64,000 nucleotides of DNA from G963665925 sp963676345 (GCA_963676345.2 CAXXTS010000004.1:124001-188000); one strand, 5' to 3'. Positions 15,301-25,674 are shown, counted from the first letter of the stretch. Made by a program: numbers and translations. Notes: generated by a model from the sequence alone, not told the origin.

Positions 15301-18041
15301 TCAATATTATCTGGACCCTTCACATAGAGCAGGATAGAATCTGATGCTTCATCGTAAGAAGTTGAGAGGGTTGTTGTCCCTCTGCCGACAACAGTAACCG
15401 TTCCTGCTGAAATGGTCGCTACACTGGTATCGCTTGAGCTCCAATCAGCATAAGCCGTTTTATCTGTACTTGCAGAACCATTAAGAATATCTCCAATCGC
15501 TGTAAATGAAAGGGTTCCTGCCCCATTTAAATACACCGTTCTACTCGATGCTTCAACACCTGAATAGTAAATTTCAATACCATTTGCACCATCGAGTTCA
15601 TTTTTAATCTGGTAATCAGAAATGGTTAGTGTATTCCCAGCATAGTCACCACTTGACCATGTTAGGGCAATGTCATACAGGCCTGCTGCTAGACCATCTG
15701 GGAGCGTCAAGGTCAATGTATTGGCCGACCCGTCTATAGCACCCACGCTCATAGTAAAGGTTTGGGAACTTAAACTTGCCACAGCCGTCGGTGCATAGCT
15801 TGCGTTAAAGCTCAGGGTATCATTACCCTGCACGACAATATCACCATCTGAATTATGACCATATCCATACACTTTAAAAGCAGGCGTATTGCTGGTTTCC
15901 TGACTCTCCTGAACACTAATGGATGTGGTGTAGCTGCTGCCATTGTTGTCCACTGTTATTGTATGAGAACCTGCTCCTGCACCATTTGGCAGTGTAAACT
16001 CTATCTCAGTGTCTGAATTTCTCGTAACCGAGACTGAAGTGGTTCCCACTGTTGCTGAAATATTGCTTTCACTGGCATCATAGGTGAATCCTTCTGCCGA
16101 TATGGTTATCGTCGCATTGCCTTGTTCAAGCGTATAATAGGTTTCTGGCGATGCCTCTACCCCTTGATTTGTAGCAGTCAGACCACCTGTGAGGGTTGCC
16201 TCCTCCCCAATTGCACTGGAGTTGACGCTGACAATAAGATCAAGATCCCCATTGGTGTCTACTGTACTTGGAATGAGGTCAAATGTCAGTGTTGTCGCAT
16301 CAACAACGGTTACATTGCTAATGGTCTCACTCTCTGTGCCATCAATATTGACAGAAGGCGTGCCCGCAGTAAAGTGGGTGTTTGATCCATAAACTGTATA
16401 GGTCTTTGTTACGCTTTTCGTTCTGAGAATATTGCTTGGCGAAACGCTTACGATTGACTCTGCCGGCCCTATTTCCAAACTCGACTCTATAAGCTTACTC
16501 CCGCTGCCATCTAAGTCGATGGTGAGCGTATGTGTGCCTTCCGGCAATCCTGCATCGAGTGTGAAACTGATATTTTCAGCGTCAGTATAGACTTCTCCCG
16601 TTGCATAGTCAGTTGAATTATACATCACTTCTACAACTGTGCTGGATGTAAAGAAAGTGTCTGTACCTGCCACATCAATGCTGAAGGCCTTATACTTATT
16701 GGCAATAACATCATCTACAACCGCATTGGAATTGTAGGTCAAATCAATACTCGGTTCAACCACGCTCAGTGTCGCTGTTACTTCTTCACCGCCAGTGGTT
16801 GCTTTAATTTCTAAATCGCCCGTTGAAATGGAACTTGTCCAAGCCGCCAGTGTGAATAGGACCTCCGTAGAAGAGTTTACGGTCGGTGTACCCGTTATAG
16901 CGCCCGACACCTGACTTGAATCCTTGAATACAGACACAGTCGTCTCGCCGCTTGAAAAATTCGTATTCGTCCCTATCAACTTCAGATTTTGAGCACTATA
17001 GTAGGCGCCAATATCTGTTAACGTTGAACTGTCTGATTGTTTTTTGACTTGTGCAGATGGCGCATAGACAATAAAGGTTGCATTCGCCGTTTCAACACCC
17101 GTGGTAATGCGCACGGTATACGTGCCTGCCGAAAGTCCTGTCTTGACTGAGAACCCCAGCGTATCCGCATCTGTAACATTTGCTGACCCAGCCTTACCTG
17201 TAGCTGACCCCTGACTGTCAAGAATCTGCACAGAGGTGGCATCGCTAAAACCTGTATTTGTTCCTGTGACCGTTACATTGGTTTGTGAATACCCTGCTGT
17301 TACGCTGGTTGTATTTAGCACAATACTTGGGGTGCCTCTAACCACCAAACCGCCTGTAACGGTATCTACATCACTTCCCGTTGTAAAACGCACATCATAA
17401 GTTCCACTAGAAAGCCCTGTTCCCACCGTAAAGGTTATGGTCTGTGTGCTCCCTGCGCCCTCAGTGACATCCGTTACACTCGCAGTATCAACTACAACAT
17501 CTGACTGCAGCAGTTCCACCGTTGTTTGTCCTTCTGTAAATTTTGTATACGAACCTGAAACCGTAACGCTCTCCTGCTCGTCATACCCTTTTGCTAAACT
17601 TTCAAATGGCGCTGAAGTTGTAATGGTGCTTTGCCCAACTTCATATGCCGATGTAACAGAGTAATATTTAGTCGTTGTGCCCTGATCCCCTTCTGGATCA
17701 CTGACACGAATTTCATAAGTTCCCGTGCTGATCCCTGCGGGAACAGTAAATTTCATCACCGTTGCCGAAGCGTCTACAATTGATACCGATTGTGTCTCCT
17801 CTGTGGCTGTATTAATCAGCGTTGGATACGCAGATCCAACTGTAAACGCACTTTTATCTGCCGTAACCGTAACAATGGTTGGCAACTGGTCTGTATTGAT
17901 GTACTCAGGCGATACTGAGAAGCCGACACCCTCAACAGCAAAACTCATTTGAATAGGCTGATAAGATGTCAACACCATGAGCATGACCAGAGCATAGATA
18001 AATACGCGTTTCGCAAGATGCTTTGCTTGGATTTTATTCAT
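12396..18041 (-). CDS. Giant SLH-domain surface protein with Ig-like repeats
   Basis: An 1881-residue exported protein. Residues 1-36 form a signal peptide (KR-rich start, hydrophobic VFIYALVMLMVL, cleavage near SFAVEG). Much of the first ~1200 residues are repeated ~95-residue Ig/IPT-like units with a TGTNTGF-type signature and a S(A)GTYTVRITTG end. Two Big_2-like units contain SSNEEVATVN and SSDTSVATIS. A Gly/Ser linker (GGGGSSSGSGG) is followed by a helix-rich segment and a beta-rich segment. The C-terminus has three SLH domains ending at LLDLK, which bind secondary wall polymer. It is an S-layer or cell-surface adhesin candidate, next to a second giant gene 67 nt upstream. Confidence 0.9.
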   Translation of the reverse strand: MNKIQAKHLAKRVFIYALVMLMVLTSYQPIQMSFAVEGVGFSVSPEYINTDQLPTIVTVTADKSAFTVGSAYPTLINTATEETQSVSIVDASATVMKFTVPAGISTGTYEIRVSDPEGDQGTTTKYYSVTSAYEVGQSTITTSAPFESLAKGYDEQESVTVSGSYTKFTEGQTTVELLQSDVVVDTASVTDVTEGAGSTQTITFTVGTGLSSGTYDVRFTTGSDVDTVTGGLVVRGTPSIVLNTTSVTAGYSQTNVTVTGTNTGFSDATSVQILDSQGSATGKAGSANVTDADTLGFSVKTGLSAGTYTVRITTGVETANATFIVYAPSAQVKKQSDSSTLTDIGAYYSAQNLKLIGTNTNFSSGETTVSVFKDSSQVSGAITGTPTVNSSTEVLFTLAAWTSSISTGDLEIKATTGGEEVTATLSVVEPSIDLTYNSNAVVDDVIANKYKAFSIDVAGTDTFFTSSTVVEVMYNSTDYATGEVYTDAENISFTLDAGLPEGTHTLTIDLDGSGSKLIESSLEIGPAESIVSVSPSNILRTKSVTKTYTVYGSNTHFTAGTPSVNIDGTESETISNVTVVDATTLTFDLIPSTVDTNGDLDLIVSVNSSAIGEEATLTGGLTATNQGVEASPETYYTLEQGNATITISAEGFTYDASESNISATVGTTSVSVTRNSDTEIEFTLPNGAGAGSHTITVDNNGSSYTTSISVQESQETSNTPAFKVYGYGHNSDGDIVVQGNDTLSFNASYAPTAVASLSSQTFTMSVGAIDGSANTLTLTLPDGLAAGLYDIALTWSSGDYAGNTLTISDYQIKNELDGANGIEIYYSGVEASSRTVYLNGAGTLSFTAIGDILNGSASTDKTAYADWSSSDTSVATISAGTVTVVGRGTTTLSTSYDEASDSILLYVKGPDNIEIAGSDANLRIGETATLSATATYGDATTESVTNKATWSGSSSNVSLNSNVVTGVQSGQATVSAVYGGATGTLDLTVSSIDLTPSVVQSLELGNVNVIIEGVESGTAITSLSVGSTAVTPSDDGSNISFVPPVGTAAGSNTVEVVSASQTHSTTLTVLESSMTLDTVLFEEGYDAFNMTATLKNADVLSTQEPEVRVSGSLVSATDVTVSEAAGTVTFPVEAGLAVGSHDVVITWTSGGYSGNSLTQGFTVAQEGAISISLTGASSVEIGSSTVLELVTTVGEVSETVTSGVEWASSNEEVATVNSTGTVTGIAAGTATITATFQGDDYTKVIVVPAETTTSGGGGSSSGSGGTSSPGTVTGVPVGSGPELPPDISLDIVNHLVDDVDTKPVEDLVRDLAVVRDATVTNLKSGAYDLDEATAIAQSILDVTEKLFERSESTTTAVTQSASDMSHIVGAYIMRDDVSAAEALTWADHVIDQVGSKTLRRTDQTAKQATGVATDVIDNVISKVLKKDIDEATATAVFKTYMEDVAKTALQLDTAKTDSAKLMNRIVRASADIIELSAKVGAEKLTQVQDGNRTVVSVDPNELVLAANTAIQKREELRVMIALNTARDVENQLTSRIGLELPDASGNVQLKLGGEAVSGVQRTGAEIQVSLKGAKFIFNNASLKELEMSGVNLEIGDVGSLEQTVYLKNMSIAMRSNISQIDNTKQINLEGYDDLSNKPVLSLEFDDTKLQNSSHANVFVYDEDTSEWTFVKSDVDAARAAVSFKPPHFSVYSVVEYTKSFEDLEAGGGADAHWSKPYVEAMASRGLTSGISDTMFGPDYDITRAEFATLLANALDLSGAYGSAFTDVKPGNWYYETVNRAYDAGLVSGVGGGRFEPEAQITREQMAVMITKAYAIMMGTEMKGLESTLTDMDEVSTWAMGAVKAANYQGIISGYVDGSFKPGAFATRAEGIVMLKKLLDLK

Positions 18042-18068
18042 GTGTCACCTCTCCTAATATTAGGGGGA

Positions 18069-18093
18069 GAGGTCGGTGCACCGCACCAACCTC
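18069..18093 (-). other. Intergenic hairpin between the two giant surface genes
   Basis: Arms GAGGTCGGTGC / GCACCAACCTC with one wobble and a three-base loop lie between the stop of the 2521-aa gene and the GGAGAGGTGA ribosome site of the SLH gene. No T-tract follows. It could be a partial attenuator or an mRNA processing/stabilising hairpin setting the ratio of the two proteins. Confidence 0.5.
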
Positions 18094-18108
18094 GCACCCT
18101 TCATGTTT

Positions 18109-21100
18109 TTACTGAAGAAGACTTCCTATGTCCAGATCCCAGTCCTCTGATGGACTTGTGTCTGAACCTGCATTAAAGTCATAGCTTGTGCTTTCAGGCA
18201 GCAATAGATACCCTTCTTTCAAACTGATTTCGGTTACAGACCAATCTGTATTTTCCGGTAGTTTGAACTTGAAATTACCACTGCCGTCTGTTTGCGTTTT
18301 CTTAGTCACCGTCTGAGCATCCACTGTACCTTCAATCTTGATCCAGGCTTTCTGACCTAAGGCGTTTCCACTCATTAGAATTTGGCCTGTAACGACTTGT
18401 TTACCAGACTCATTACCTACATTTACTGTATAAGTCGTCTGAGCGCCGTCTACAGAGAGTCCAGTGTCATCAATTTCAATACCACCATACTCCGTACCAA
18501 AGAATCCAACGGTATAGTTCCCTTGTGACAGGTTGCCTTCAAAGATGAATTCTGAACCTGAGCTTGATTTAAACTCAAATGGTTCAAAGTACTTCATACC
18601 GTCTACCTCGCTGAAAACGTCCAGCCAAGCGTAGTTTGCACCTTGCATTTCTGTCGGTACACCCGAAACCGTAATGGTTACATTTGGTCCCGGTTCAGTA
18701 ATGTCGAGCAATTTAAGTTCGCCCGCCACGATTGTGAAATCTTTTCGTGGTTCATACCACACGCCTTGTCCGCTGACACCGATGATGCGATAAGTCCCAG
18801 CAGAAAGTTTCATTTCGTACTTACCGTTGGCGTTTGTCTCTGTCCAGCGTGTGTACTGCCAGTACATATTGCTCCACTCATCCTTGTACTCACCACTTGG
18901 AATGGCCTCACCTTCCATAGTGACTTGAACGCCATTTTCAAAGCGCGCAATGCCAATCCAGCCATTTCCGACCAAGTCATCGGCTTCACCATCTGAATCT
19001 GTGTCGCCATAAACCTGTCCGGTTAAGTTTGGCTGAGGCGGTGCCACAACAAGCAGGTCTCCTTCAAGGTTTGAAGAATCGATGCTGCCGTCGGCATTTA
19101 CAGTGAACCGTACATCCGTTTGATAGAAGAAGTCATATCCACCAACTTCAACAACCTTGTAGTCTCCAGGTTTAATGTTTTCTTTAAATCTATAGGTCAC
19201 GCCATCGCTCTGGAGTGCGTATTCTGTCCAAATCGCATCTTCCCATTCATATTCACTTGCATCCGCCGGCTTAATGGTCAGCCATGCATTTGCATACACC
19301 TGGGCGCCCGATTTGTTTTCAAGATAGCCTTGCAGATTCGGCTCTGGTGGATAGACAAAGACTTGTCCGCCACTCACGAGACCAGAAACAGAGGACGTCA
19401 CGGTTGAACCACTTACACTAAATGGAATGTTCACACGTGTCCAAGTATTGTAGTTGCCCATTTCCTCTATAGTCCATGCACCATCTGCAAGCTTCATTTC
19501 AAAATATCCAGACTGGTCTGTGTTGATCCATGCATAGCTTTCCCAGTCCTCATCATCTGCATCATCAGGACGTGCCATCATCCAGCCCCACTTAAGCGGT
19601 GTGTTCTTGCTGGAATCCGTATAGGCTACGCCTGAGAAGTTTGGCGTTTCTGGTTTAACCACCAAAATGCCATTTTCGACCGCATCGCCCGCTTCATCCA
19701 CAAGGCTTCCGTTAGAATCTACAGTAAATACAGTCTCCGGATTGAACCAGAAATTATTCATTGAAGCATCTGTCACAATGTAATCACCCGGTTCAAGCAT
19801 GAGTGAGAAAACACCTGTATCCATGTTGGTTTCGGTCCAAATGGACTTATCCCAGTCTTCCCAAGGAATTTCATAGTTTGGATCTGCCTTGTCATATGGC
19901 CAGATTGTCAACCATGCCTGTTTTGCCTGTACCTGATCCCCAATTGAAGGTGTGGCTTCAATGAAATCTGAAGCGGTGTCATAGTCTTTAAAGAACTTAT
20001 ACACTTTACCCGTCACGTTAGGGACAATACTGATTTCAGAAAGCTCTGTTCCGCTGGTGTCTGTCAAGACGCCCTGAGAATTGATCTGGAATCTGTAACC
20101 AATTGGAGTCCATTTTCCCGGAACCCACTGATACCCTTCCCAGAAACCTTCTGTGTTGTAACCGTCAAGTCTGTAGTCAGCTGTTGTTTCATCATCGCCA
20201 TCAGGACCCGTTTGTTCATCACTCGGAAGATTGAGTGCGAACTCACCATTTGCATTGGTTTTCGTACCATACCACATGCTCGTAGTATAATCATCCCACG
20301 CCACATCGGTTCGCATGAAGTTCACCCATGCATAAGGAACCGCTTGACCCGATTCTAAAATCGTACCGGTTACGTTTGTCTCATAGGCTACATCCATTGT
20401 GTATCGGTCTGGTGAGGATGCATAGGTTACACCCGTTGAGGATGCACCATTGATTGTAAATTTCTGACCTATCTCTAAGTTAAGATACATGCCATTGACA
20501 TCCATGAGTTCATAGCTTCCATTGTCCAAATACGTATAGAACTCAATGTTGCCCGTTGACTGATTGTACTTCCCTTCCAGCCATAGGCCATAATTCCACG
20601 GATTGTTCAAATAATCCTGATATTTCGCATCTGTGTCAAAATCAGTTGCAGTCAACACAGGGCGCACGTTTGCATTAAAGTAATTGTCATACATCATGAA
20701 GTCATCATAGGCTTGTGTACCTGCTGATGGTATGCCCATCAAATCAGATGATGCAGACAAGTCAATCATAAAGTTCGGTCCCAGCGTCATTTGGTCTGAA
20801 TTGCTACCTACTGTAATTTTTCTGTCAAGACGTACATAATGATTTGTAAAGACGCCCGGTGTTGTTTCAGTGTCATACCAGTATTCACGAATGACATAGT
20901 CAGCACCGTTTTCAAGTGCGATTCCGAAGCTGCCTGTCTCATCAATATCTGCACCCATCCACTCTGTTCCGTCTGACTTTTCAACCTCAACACGGCCATA
21001 GTTGATGCCCGTAATCGGCGTACCGTCAAACTCAGCTATAATACCGTTCACATTTGGTGTTGGTGCAGTGATTGTACTGAGAGCGTCTGAAAGTACAACC

Positions 21101-24100
21101 GCTACCGGTGTGCTAAACTCAAACCAGCCGCGTGATGTTTCCACGCCCACTACCTGATAACTATTCGATGGATCTAGGTTTGCCTCGAAATAACCTGCCT
21201 GATTTACATTAATGCGGTATTCATAGTTCCATGGTTCATACTCAAGCAGGATTGGATCAACGCCTGTCTGCTGAACAACCATAGCTACGTAAAACTCTGT
21301 TGTATCTACAGATGCCAGATATGGTGTTGTTCCTGTCTTATAAAGATGCCCTGTAAAGTTCGGCTGTGCTTTTGTAATCGTCATTGGCATCGTAACCGGT
21401 GTTGTTGTACCCGGTTCAACAACAAGTAACTTGCCGGAACCATCATCGATGACTTCGACACTCTTATTGATTTCAAACCACGATGTCTCCATGTCGCCGT
21501 AATTTGCTCCGGCAGACTCAATAACGTACGTTCCGACCTTCGGTAGTACAAATGTAAAGCTTCCACTCTCATTAATCCAGACGTTATACCACTCATCCAT
21601 CATGGTGCCTGGATCTGATTTCCATCTGATATCTAAATGACCATTTGTAATCTTTTGATCTGGATAGGTGTAGTATACTTCACCTGTAAAGTTTGGCTTT
21701 TGTACGGTAATAGTTAAAGCTGCCTTATTGGTACCACCGTGCGTTTCATTCACATTCAGCATGAGATTCTGCTCATATAAGTCGTACCATTTGTCTTTGT
21801 ATTCATAACCTACGATGCGAACCATGGCATCCGATCCGTCATCAGGCACTTCAAAGTTAAAGAAGGCATCGCCTGCTGCATTGGTTACTGCATTCTGGTA
21901 CATCCAGCTAAATTCATTCTCTGCTTCAATGCGGTAACCTTGGAGTGGTTGTCCACTTTCATCCAGCACCTTAATAACGGCATTGTAATAATCGTTCAGT
22001 TCAATATAATACGGCGAACTTGACGATGGAATATTAAAACTCAGTGGTGTCTTTAGCTCAACCCACATATCGTTGAAGTTGAACTCCTCAATGGTATAGT
22101 CACCATCTGGCAAGTAGAGGTCAAATCCACCGGTTCTAGAATTGACATGGAAGTCAAATGGCTCTTCTTCTGCAACAGCCTCCTGTGTAATTAAAATACC
22201 ACTGTAGGCATCCACACCAACATCCGATCCGTCCACTTGGAACTGAACTGTCATTTTTGGCATAGGCATTTGAATGGTACCCATGTCCACTTGCGCTAAG
22301 TCCCCTGCACTAATTTGTGTAATTTCACTATCTGAGATAGAGAGGTTTGCAAAGCCCATCTTGTTAACGAATAATTGACCGGAGCCTTCCGAATCCCAGT
22401 CGCTTCTAACAACGGCAAGGACGTAGTCCCCTGCAACATTTACGGCAAGGTTGAATACCCCGTTTTCATCTGTGAGGGTTTCGTAGTATCCCCCAGAACC
22501 TTTGAGCTCAACATATACCTCACTTAGAGGCAAACCGCTGTTGTTCGTTACCAAACCGGTTACAGTTGGTGGTGGGAACTCAACATTCGGTATTACAGCC
22601 CCACTTGTATCTACTGTAAAGGTGTACGGCGACCCTTCTGAAACCGCAGTGCCATTTACACTAAGTGGTCTTACGATGCTGTCCCCTTCAAACTTACCGA
22701 TTAGCGTGTAGTTACCAGCACTCAAATACGCACTGAATGTACCATCTGAATCGGTTGTGACTTCTTTAATATAGAACATATCCAGTACATCGAAGAGTTC
22801 CCAGTTGCTCATGTCATTCATAGCAATCTGAAGCTCGTCCAGGTACTGCGTTTCAATGAAGATAATATCCTCTTCATAAGCTGAAGCTGAATCTGACCTG
22901 ATTGAGTTCCCTGTTACATTGTTCTCAGGCAACTGAATAGGATCCGTATACGGATCATTGCTGCTGCGTACAGGGAATGCAATATTCATATCAATGCTGC
23001 GTTCTTCTTTCACACCGTCAGCATCCTTCTCACTGAGTTCAAAGGCGAGATAAGTCCCTGGATACACGCTTCCATTGACCATCCCATCCCCATCTGACAT
23101 GAGGTTATACACGTGATCCCACGTGATTGCGGATCCTGAAGTCGGTTCTGGTATATCAGAAACTGGAATCAGGCTGATGTCTGCATTAAGAATGTAGTTT
23201 CCATCTGCATCCATTAGAACACTATTGATTTGTGTTTCCATAAAGAGTTCGACATACTCTGCTTCAAAAAGTGCATTGCCGTTTACATCGGCGATGCCTG
23301 CAAAGAATTCACTCCCGGCAAGCAGGCCATCTGCACTAATACGTGTTGGATACGCATCAAAGGCTGATTCAAAGAAGTAGTCAACACCGAAATCCGTCTG
23401 TGTACTTGCGGCCTGGTATGTTTTTGTAATGTACTGATCAACACCACCGCTATCTACAACATGGAACACAAGCTCACCATTACCGGCGAACTCGCCTGTG
23501 ATAATCAGCTCATCGGTTGCAGAATCAAATTCGATGTTTAGATCTGCTGACCCATTATTTTCCACAGTTCCCTTAAAGATCAGTTCGGTTCGTGGTGGTA
23601 GGAGTGTGTCCACACCAACTCGAATCATATTATAGGTGTCTCCTATAGGCGTTGTCATACCGCCATATGGATCCTGATAGCCTTCTACACTGACAATATT
23701 GACCCCGCTGACATCGGCGGTCTTGTTAAACAAGTCTAGGAAGAGATCTTTGTTTGCGCTAAGCTGGCTGACATTAACTTGGTCGTTGAGGCCAATAATA
23801 AAGTAGTAAATCCCATCCATGACCCCTTCAAACTCAAAATTGTAAGGCTCAGGCGGGTTAAAGTCCGCTTCAAGCGTCCCATCCAGCAACGTCTCTATAG
23901 CACCCAGACTGGTAAGGGCGGTGTTATCAAATACCAGATTCGCCCTCAAATCATAGGTGTTCATGGCCGAATCTAGCCCCATGTAGTCTGCATCTACACG
24001 TTCAAATGTAATACGCGACTTGTCTTTACCTGATTGGTCTTCAGTAATAGACTCTACATACCTTGCTTCATAGCGCTCTAGCTTGCTTTGAGCAGGCTCT

Positions 24101-25674
24101 CCATCGATTACTGTAGTAAGATCCAGTTCTACAATTTCAAGATACAAATCTGAAATATCTCCTGAGTAAGGTTCTGTTATAACATGAATGTCTGACTGTG
24201 ACCCAATGCGGTATTCTTCGATATAGGCAAATTCGAAGAAGGACTCTACTACTGAAGCACTCGGCATCCAGTGGAATGTGGTTGTGATTGGTCTTTGGTC
24301 TACAGCCACTTCTTGATTATCATGACTAAGCGTGATGGTATTGTCCTCAAAAATATTAACCGGCACTTCGCTGCCAGGATTCATGATTTCACCATCAAGC
24401 TCTTTAAACCACATGGTATCCTGCATATAGTCTGCATCCTGATACTCATAAAGGTCCAGTGTAAATGGTGTTTGCTGAGGTCCAGCACCATCATTTAAAT
24501 CATAGGATGATACACCATCAATGGTCATACCGGACGATTGTGTATCCGGAATGCCCGTATAGACGTATTTGAGCACTGGCTGTGCCCCAGTATCATAGAA
24601 ACCAACAAAAGGCGGTTGTGTCGTTCCCTCGAACATAAACTCCGGATCTACATAGAGTTGTGCATTCGTACTGGTAAGTAAATTATAAGCAACGACATTT
24701 CCTGATCCATCTTTTCCAAGTACATAGACATTGCCATCTGATGGATTGTCATTGATATACTGTTGAATCAAAGACGAGTAAGACTGCATGCTCGCTGTAT
24801 CCAGCTCAATTGAAACCGTTGTCGCACCTGAAAGCGTACCTAATGATGGCACATTGATTTCATAGACATACGGTGCTGAATTGCGCTCATAAAAGTCTCC
24901 TGTAAGTGAGTTAACACCATTCAATGCAGCTGAAATGGATGTCGGTTGATTCCCAAGCTGTCCATTACCCTCTACCATGAACGACAGCTGTTCTACTCCA
25001 AATCCTGTTATGTCCCCAAGATTCATACTTAATTCAGGACCAGATATGGTTAGTACATTGTCACCCGTAAACTCACGTACAGTAATTGCGGGTGGGGTTG
25101 TTGTACCGTAACGCGCCATATTCTGGGACAGGACTTCTATGTCATTTGCCGTTTCAAAGCGCACATTGTCATAGACTGTGTCCGTATAAACATTTTGTGC
25201 CACACGATTAATAAGTGCCCGTACTGTTGGTGTTAAAAAATCAATCCGGTACGGCGTGTCATTATGGAGTGCATTTTGACTAAACTCCAAAACAATTTCT
25301 AAAACGGACGTCTCATTTGAATTGACCAGATTTCCGCTTGCCTTGGCAATGGAAACCTCACCATTTGCATACTGATCGGTCAGCATTACTGCAAAAGTTT
25401 CAATAAAATTCTGAACGCGGTTGTCCACGTCCCCATTAACAACGCTTGAATCGGTCGATCCTTCGAGTGCAAATTTCAAACTCGTAGCCTGACCGATATC
25501 GATGGCTGATGGTGAAGTATTGTTAAACTCAATATATGGGCTTGTCCCCAAATCAAAATTGAAAGTACCCAGCGCATCGTAGGCCACACCATAGGACATT
25601 TGTCCGAGTGGTCCGGCTACCCCCATCACGAAAATCAGCATAATGCTGATTAACCGCCATAGTCTTTTCTTCAA
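18109..25674 (-). CDS. Giant surface protein with carboxypeptidase-regulatory/Cna-B-like repeats
   Basis: A 2521-residue exported protein. The start is a TTG codon behind GGAGG with 7-nt spacing, giving MKKRLWRLISIMLIF and a signal peptide of about 30 residues. The first ~1080 residues are beta-rich with no recognised domain. From there to the end run about eleven ~90-130-residue repeats, each opening with a P-N-x-(T/S)-G motif (PNFTGEVYYTYP, PNVTGKVYKFFKD, PNLTGQVYGDTD) and containing a GxFxLxLxPGDYxV-type core, as in carboxypeptidase regulatory or Cna-B folds. No SLH, LPXTG or C-terminal membrane segment is present, so anchoring must be indirect. It is very acidic and aromatic-rich. Function unknown; a structural surface or matrix protein paired with the SLH protein is my inference. 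Confidence 0.85.
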   Translation of the reverse strand: MKKRLWRLISIMLIFVMGVAGPLGQMSYGVAYDALGTFNFDLGTSPYIEFNNTSPSAIDIGQATSLKFALEGSTDSSVVNGDVDNRVQNFIETFAVMLTDQYANGEVSIAKASGNLVNSNETSVLEIVLEFSQNALHNDTPYRIDFLTPTVRALINRVAQNVYTDTVYDNVRFETANDIEVLSQNMARYGTTTPPAITVREFTGDNVLTISGPELSMNLGDITGFGVEQLSFMVEGNGQLGNQPTSISAALNGVNSLTGDFYERNSAPYVYEINVPSLGTLSGATTVSIELDTASMQSYSSLIQQYINDNPSDGNVYVLGKDGSGNVVAYNLLTSTNAQLYVDPEFMFEGTTQPPFVGFYDTGAQPVLKYVYTGIPDTQSSGMTIDGVSSYDLNDGAGPQQTPFTLDLYEYQDADYMQDTMWFKELDGEIMNPGSEVPVNIFEDNTITLSHDNQEVAVDQRPITTTFHWMPSASVVESFFEFAYIEEYRIGSQSDIHVITEPYSGDISDLYLEIVELDLTTVIDGEPAQSKLERYEARYVESITEDQSGKDKSRITFERVDADYMGLDSAMNTYDLRANLVFDNTALTSLGAIETLLDGTLEADFNPPEPYNFEFEGVMDGIYYFIIGLNDQVNVSQLSANKDLFLDLFNKTADVSGVNIVSVEGYQDPYGGMTTPIGDTYNMIRVGVDTLLPPRTELIFKGTVENNGSADLNIEFDSATDELIITGEFAGNGELVFHVVDSGGVDQYITKTYQAASTQTDFGVDYFFESAFDAYPTRISADGLLAGSEFFAGIADVNGNALFEAEYVELFMETQINSVLMDADGNYILNADISLIPVSDIPEPTSGSAITWDHVYNLMSDGDGMVNGSVYPGTYLAFELSEKDADGVKEERSIDMNIAFPVRSSNDPYTDPIQLPENNVTGNSIRSDSASAYEEDIIFIETQYLDELQIAMNDMSNWELFDVLDMFYIKEVTTDSDGTFSAYLSAGNYTLIGKFEGDSIVRPLSVNGTAVSEGSPYTFTVDTSGAVIPNVEFPPPTVTGLVTNNSGLPLSEVYVELKGSGGYYETLTDENGVFNLAVNVAGDYVLAVVRSDWDSEGSGQLFVNKMGFANLSISDSEITQISAGDLAQVDMGTIQMPMPKMTVQFQVDGSDVGVDAYSGILITQEAVAEEEPFDFHVNSRTGGFDLYLPDGDYTIEEFNFNDMWVELKTPLSFNIPSSSSPYYIELNDYYNAVIKVLDESGQPLQGYRIEAENEFSWMYQNAVTNAAGDAFFNFEVPDDGSDAMVRIVGYEYKDKWYDLYEQNLMLNVNETHGGTNKAALTITVQKPNFTGEVYYTYPDQKITNGHLDIRWKSDPGTMMDEWYNVWINESGSFTFVLPKVGTYVIESAGANYGDMETSWFEINKSVEVIDDGSGKLLVVEPGTTTPVTMPMTITKAQPNFTGHLYKTGTTPYLASVDTTEFYVAMVVQQTGVDPILLEYEPWNYEYRINVNQAGYFEANLDPSNSYQVVGVETSRGWFEFSTPVAVVLSDALSTITAPTPNVNGIIAEFDGTPITGINYGRVEVEKSDGTEWMGADIDETGSFGIALENGADYVIREYWYDTETTPGVFTNHYVRLDRKITVGSNSDQMTLGPNFMIDLSASSDLMGIPSAGTQAYDDFMMYDNYFNANVRPVLTATDFDTDAKYQDYLNNPWNYGLWLEGKYNQSTGNIEFYTYLDNGSYELMDVNGMYLNLEIGQKFTINGASSTGVTYASSPDRYTMDVAYETNVTGTILESGQAVPYAWVNFMRTDVAWDDYTTSMWYGTKTNANGEFALNLPSDEQTGPDGDDETTADYRLDGYNTEGFWEGYQWVPGKWTPIGYRFQINSQGVLTDTSGTELSEISIVPNVTGKVYKFFKDYDTASDFIEATPSIGDQVQAKQAWLTIWPYDKADPNYEIPWEDWDKSIWTETNMDTGVFSLMLEPGDYIVTDASMNNFWFNPETVFTVDSNGSLVDEAGDAVENGILVVKPETPNFSGVAYTDSSKNTPLKWGWMMARPDDADDEDWESYAWINTDQSGYFEMKLADGAWTIEEMGNYNTWTRVNIPFSVSGSTVTSSVSGLVSGGQVFVYPPEPNLQGYLENKSGAQVYANAWLTIKPADASEYEWEDAIWTEYALQSDGVTYRFKENIKPGDYKVVEVGGYDFFYQTDVRFTVNADGSIDSSNLEGDLLVVAPPQPNLTGQVYGDTDSDGEADDLVGNGWIGIARFENGVQVTMEGEAIPSGEYKDEWSNMYWQYTRWTETNANGKYEMKLSAGTYRIIGVSGQGVWYEPRKDFTIVAGELKLLDITEPGPNVTITVSGVPTEMQGANYAWLDVFSEVDGMKYFEPFEFKSSSGSEFIFEGNLSQGNYTVGFFGTEYGGIEIDDTGLSVDGAQTTYTVNVGNESGKQVVTGQILMSGNALGQKAWIKIEGTVDAQTVTKKTQTDGSGNFKFKLPENTDWSVTEISLKEGYLLLPESTSYDFNAGSDTSPSEDWDLDIGSLLQ

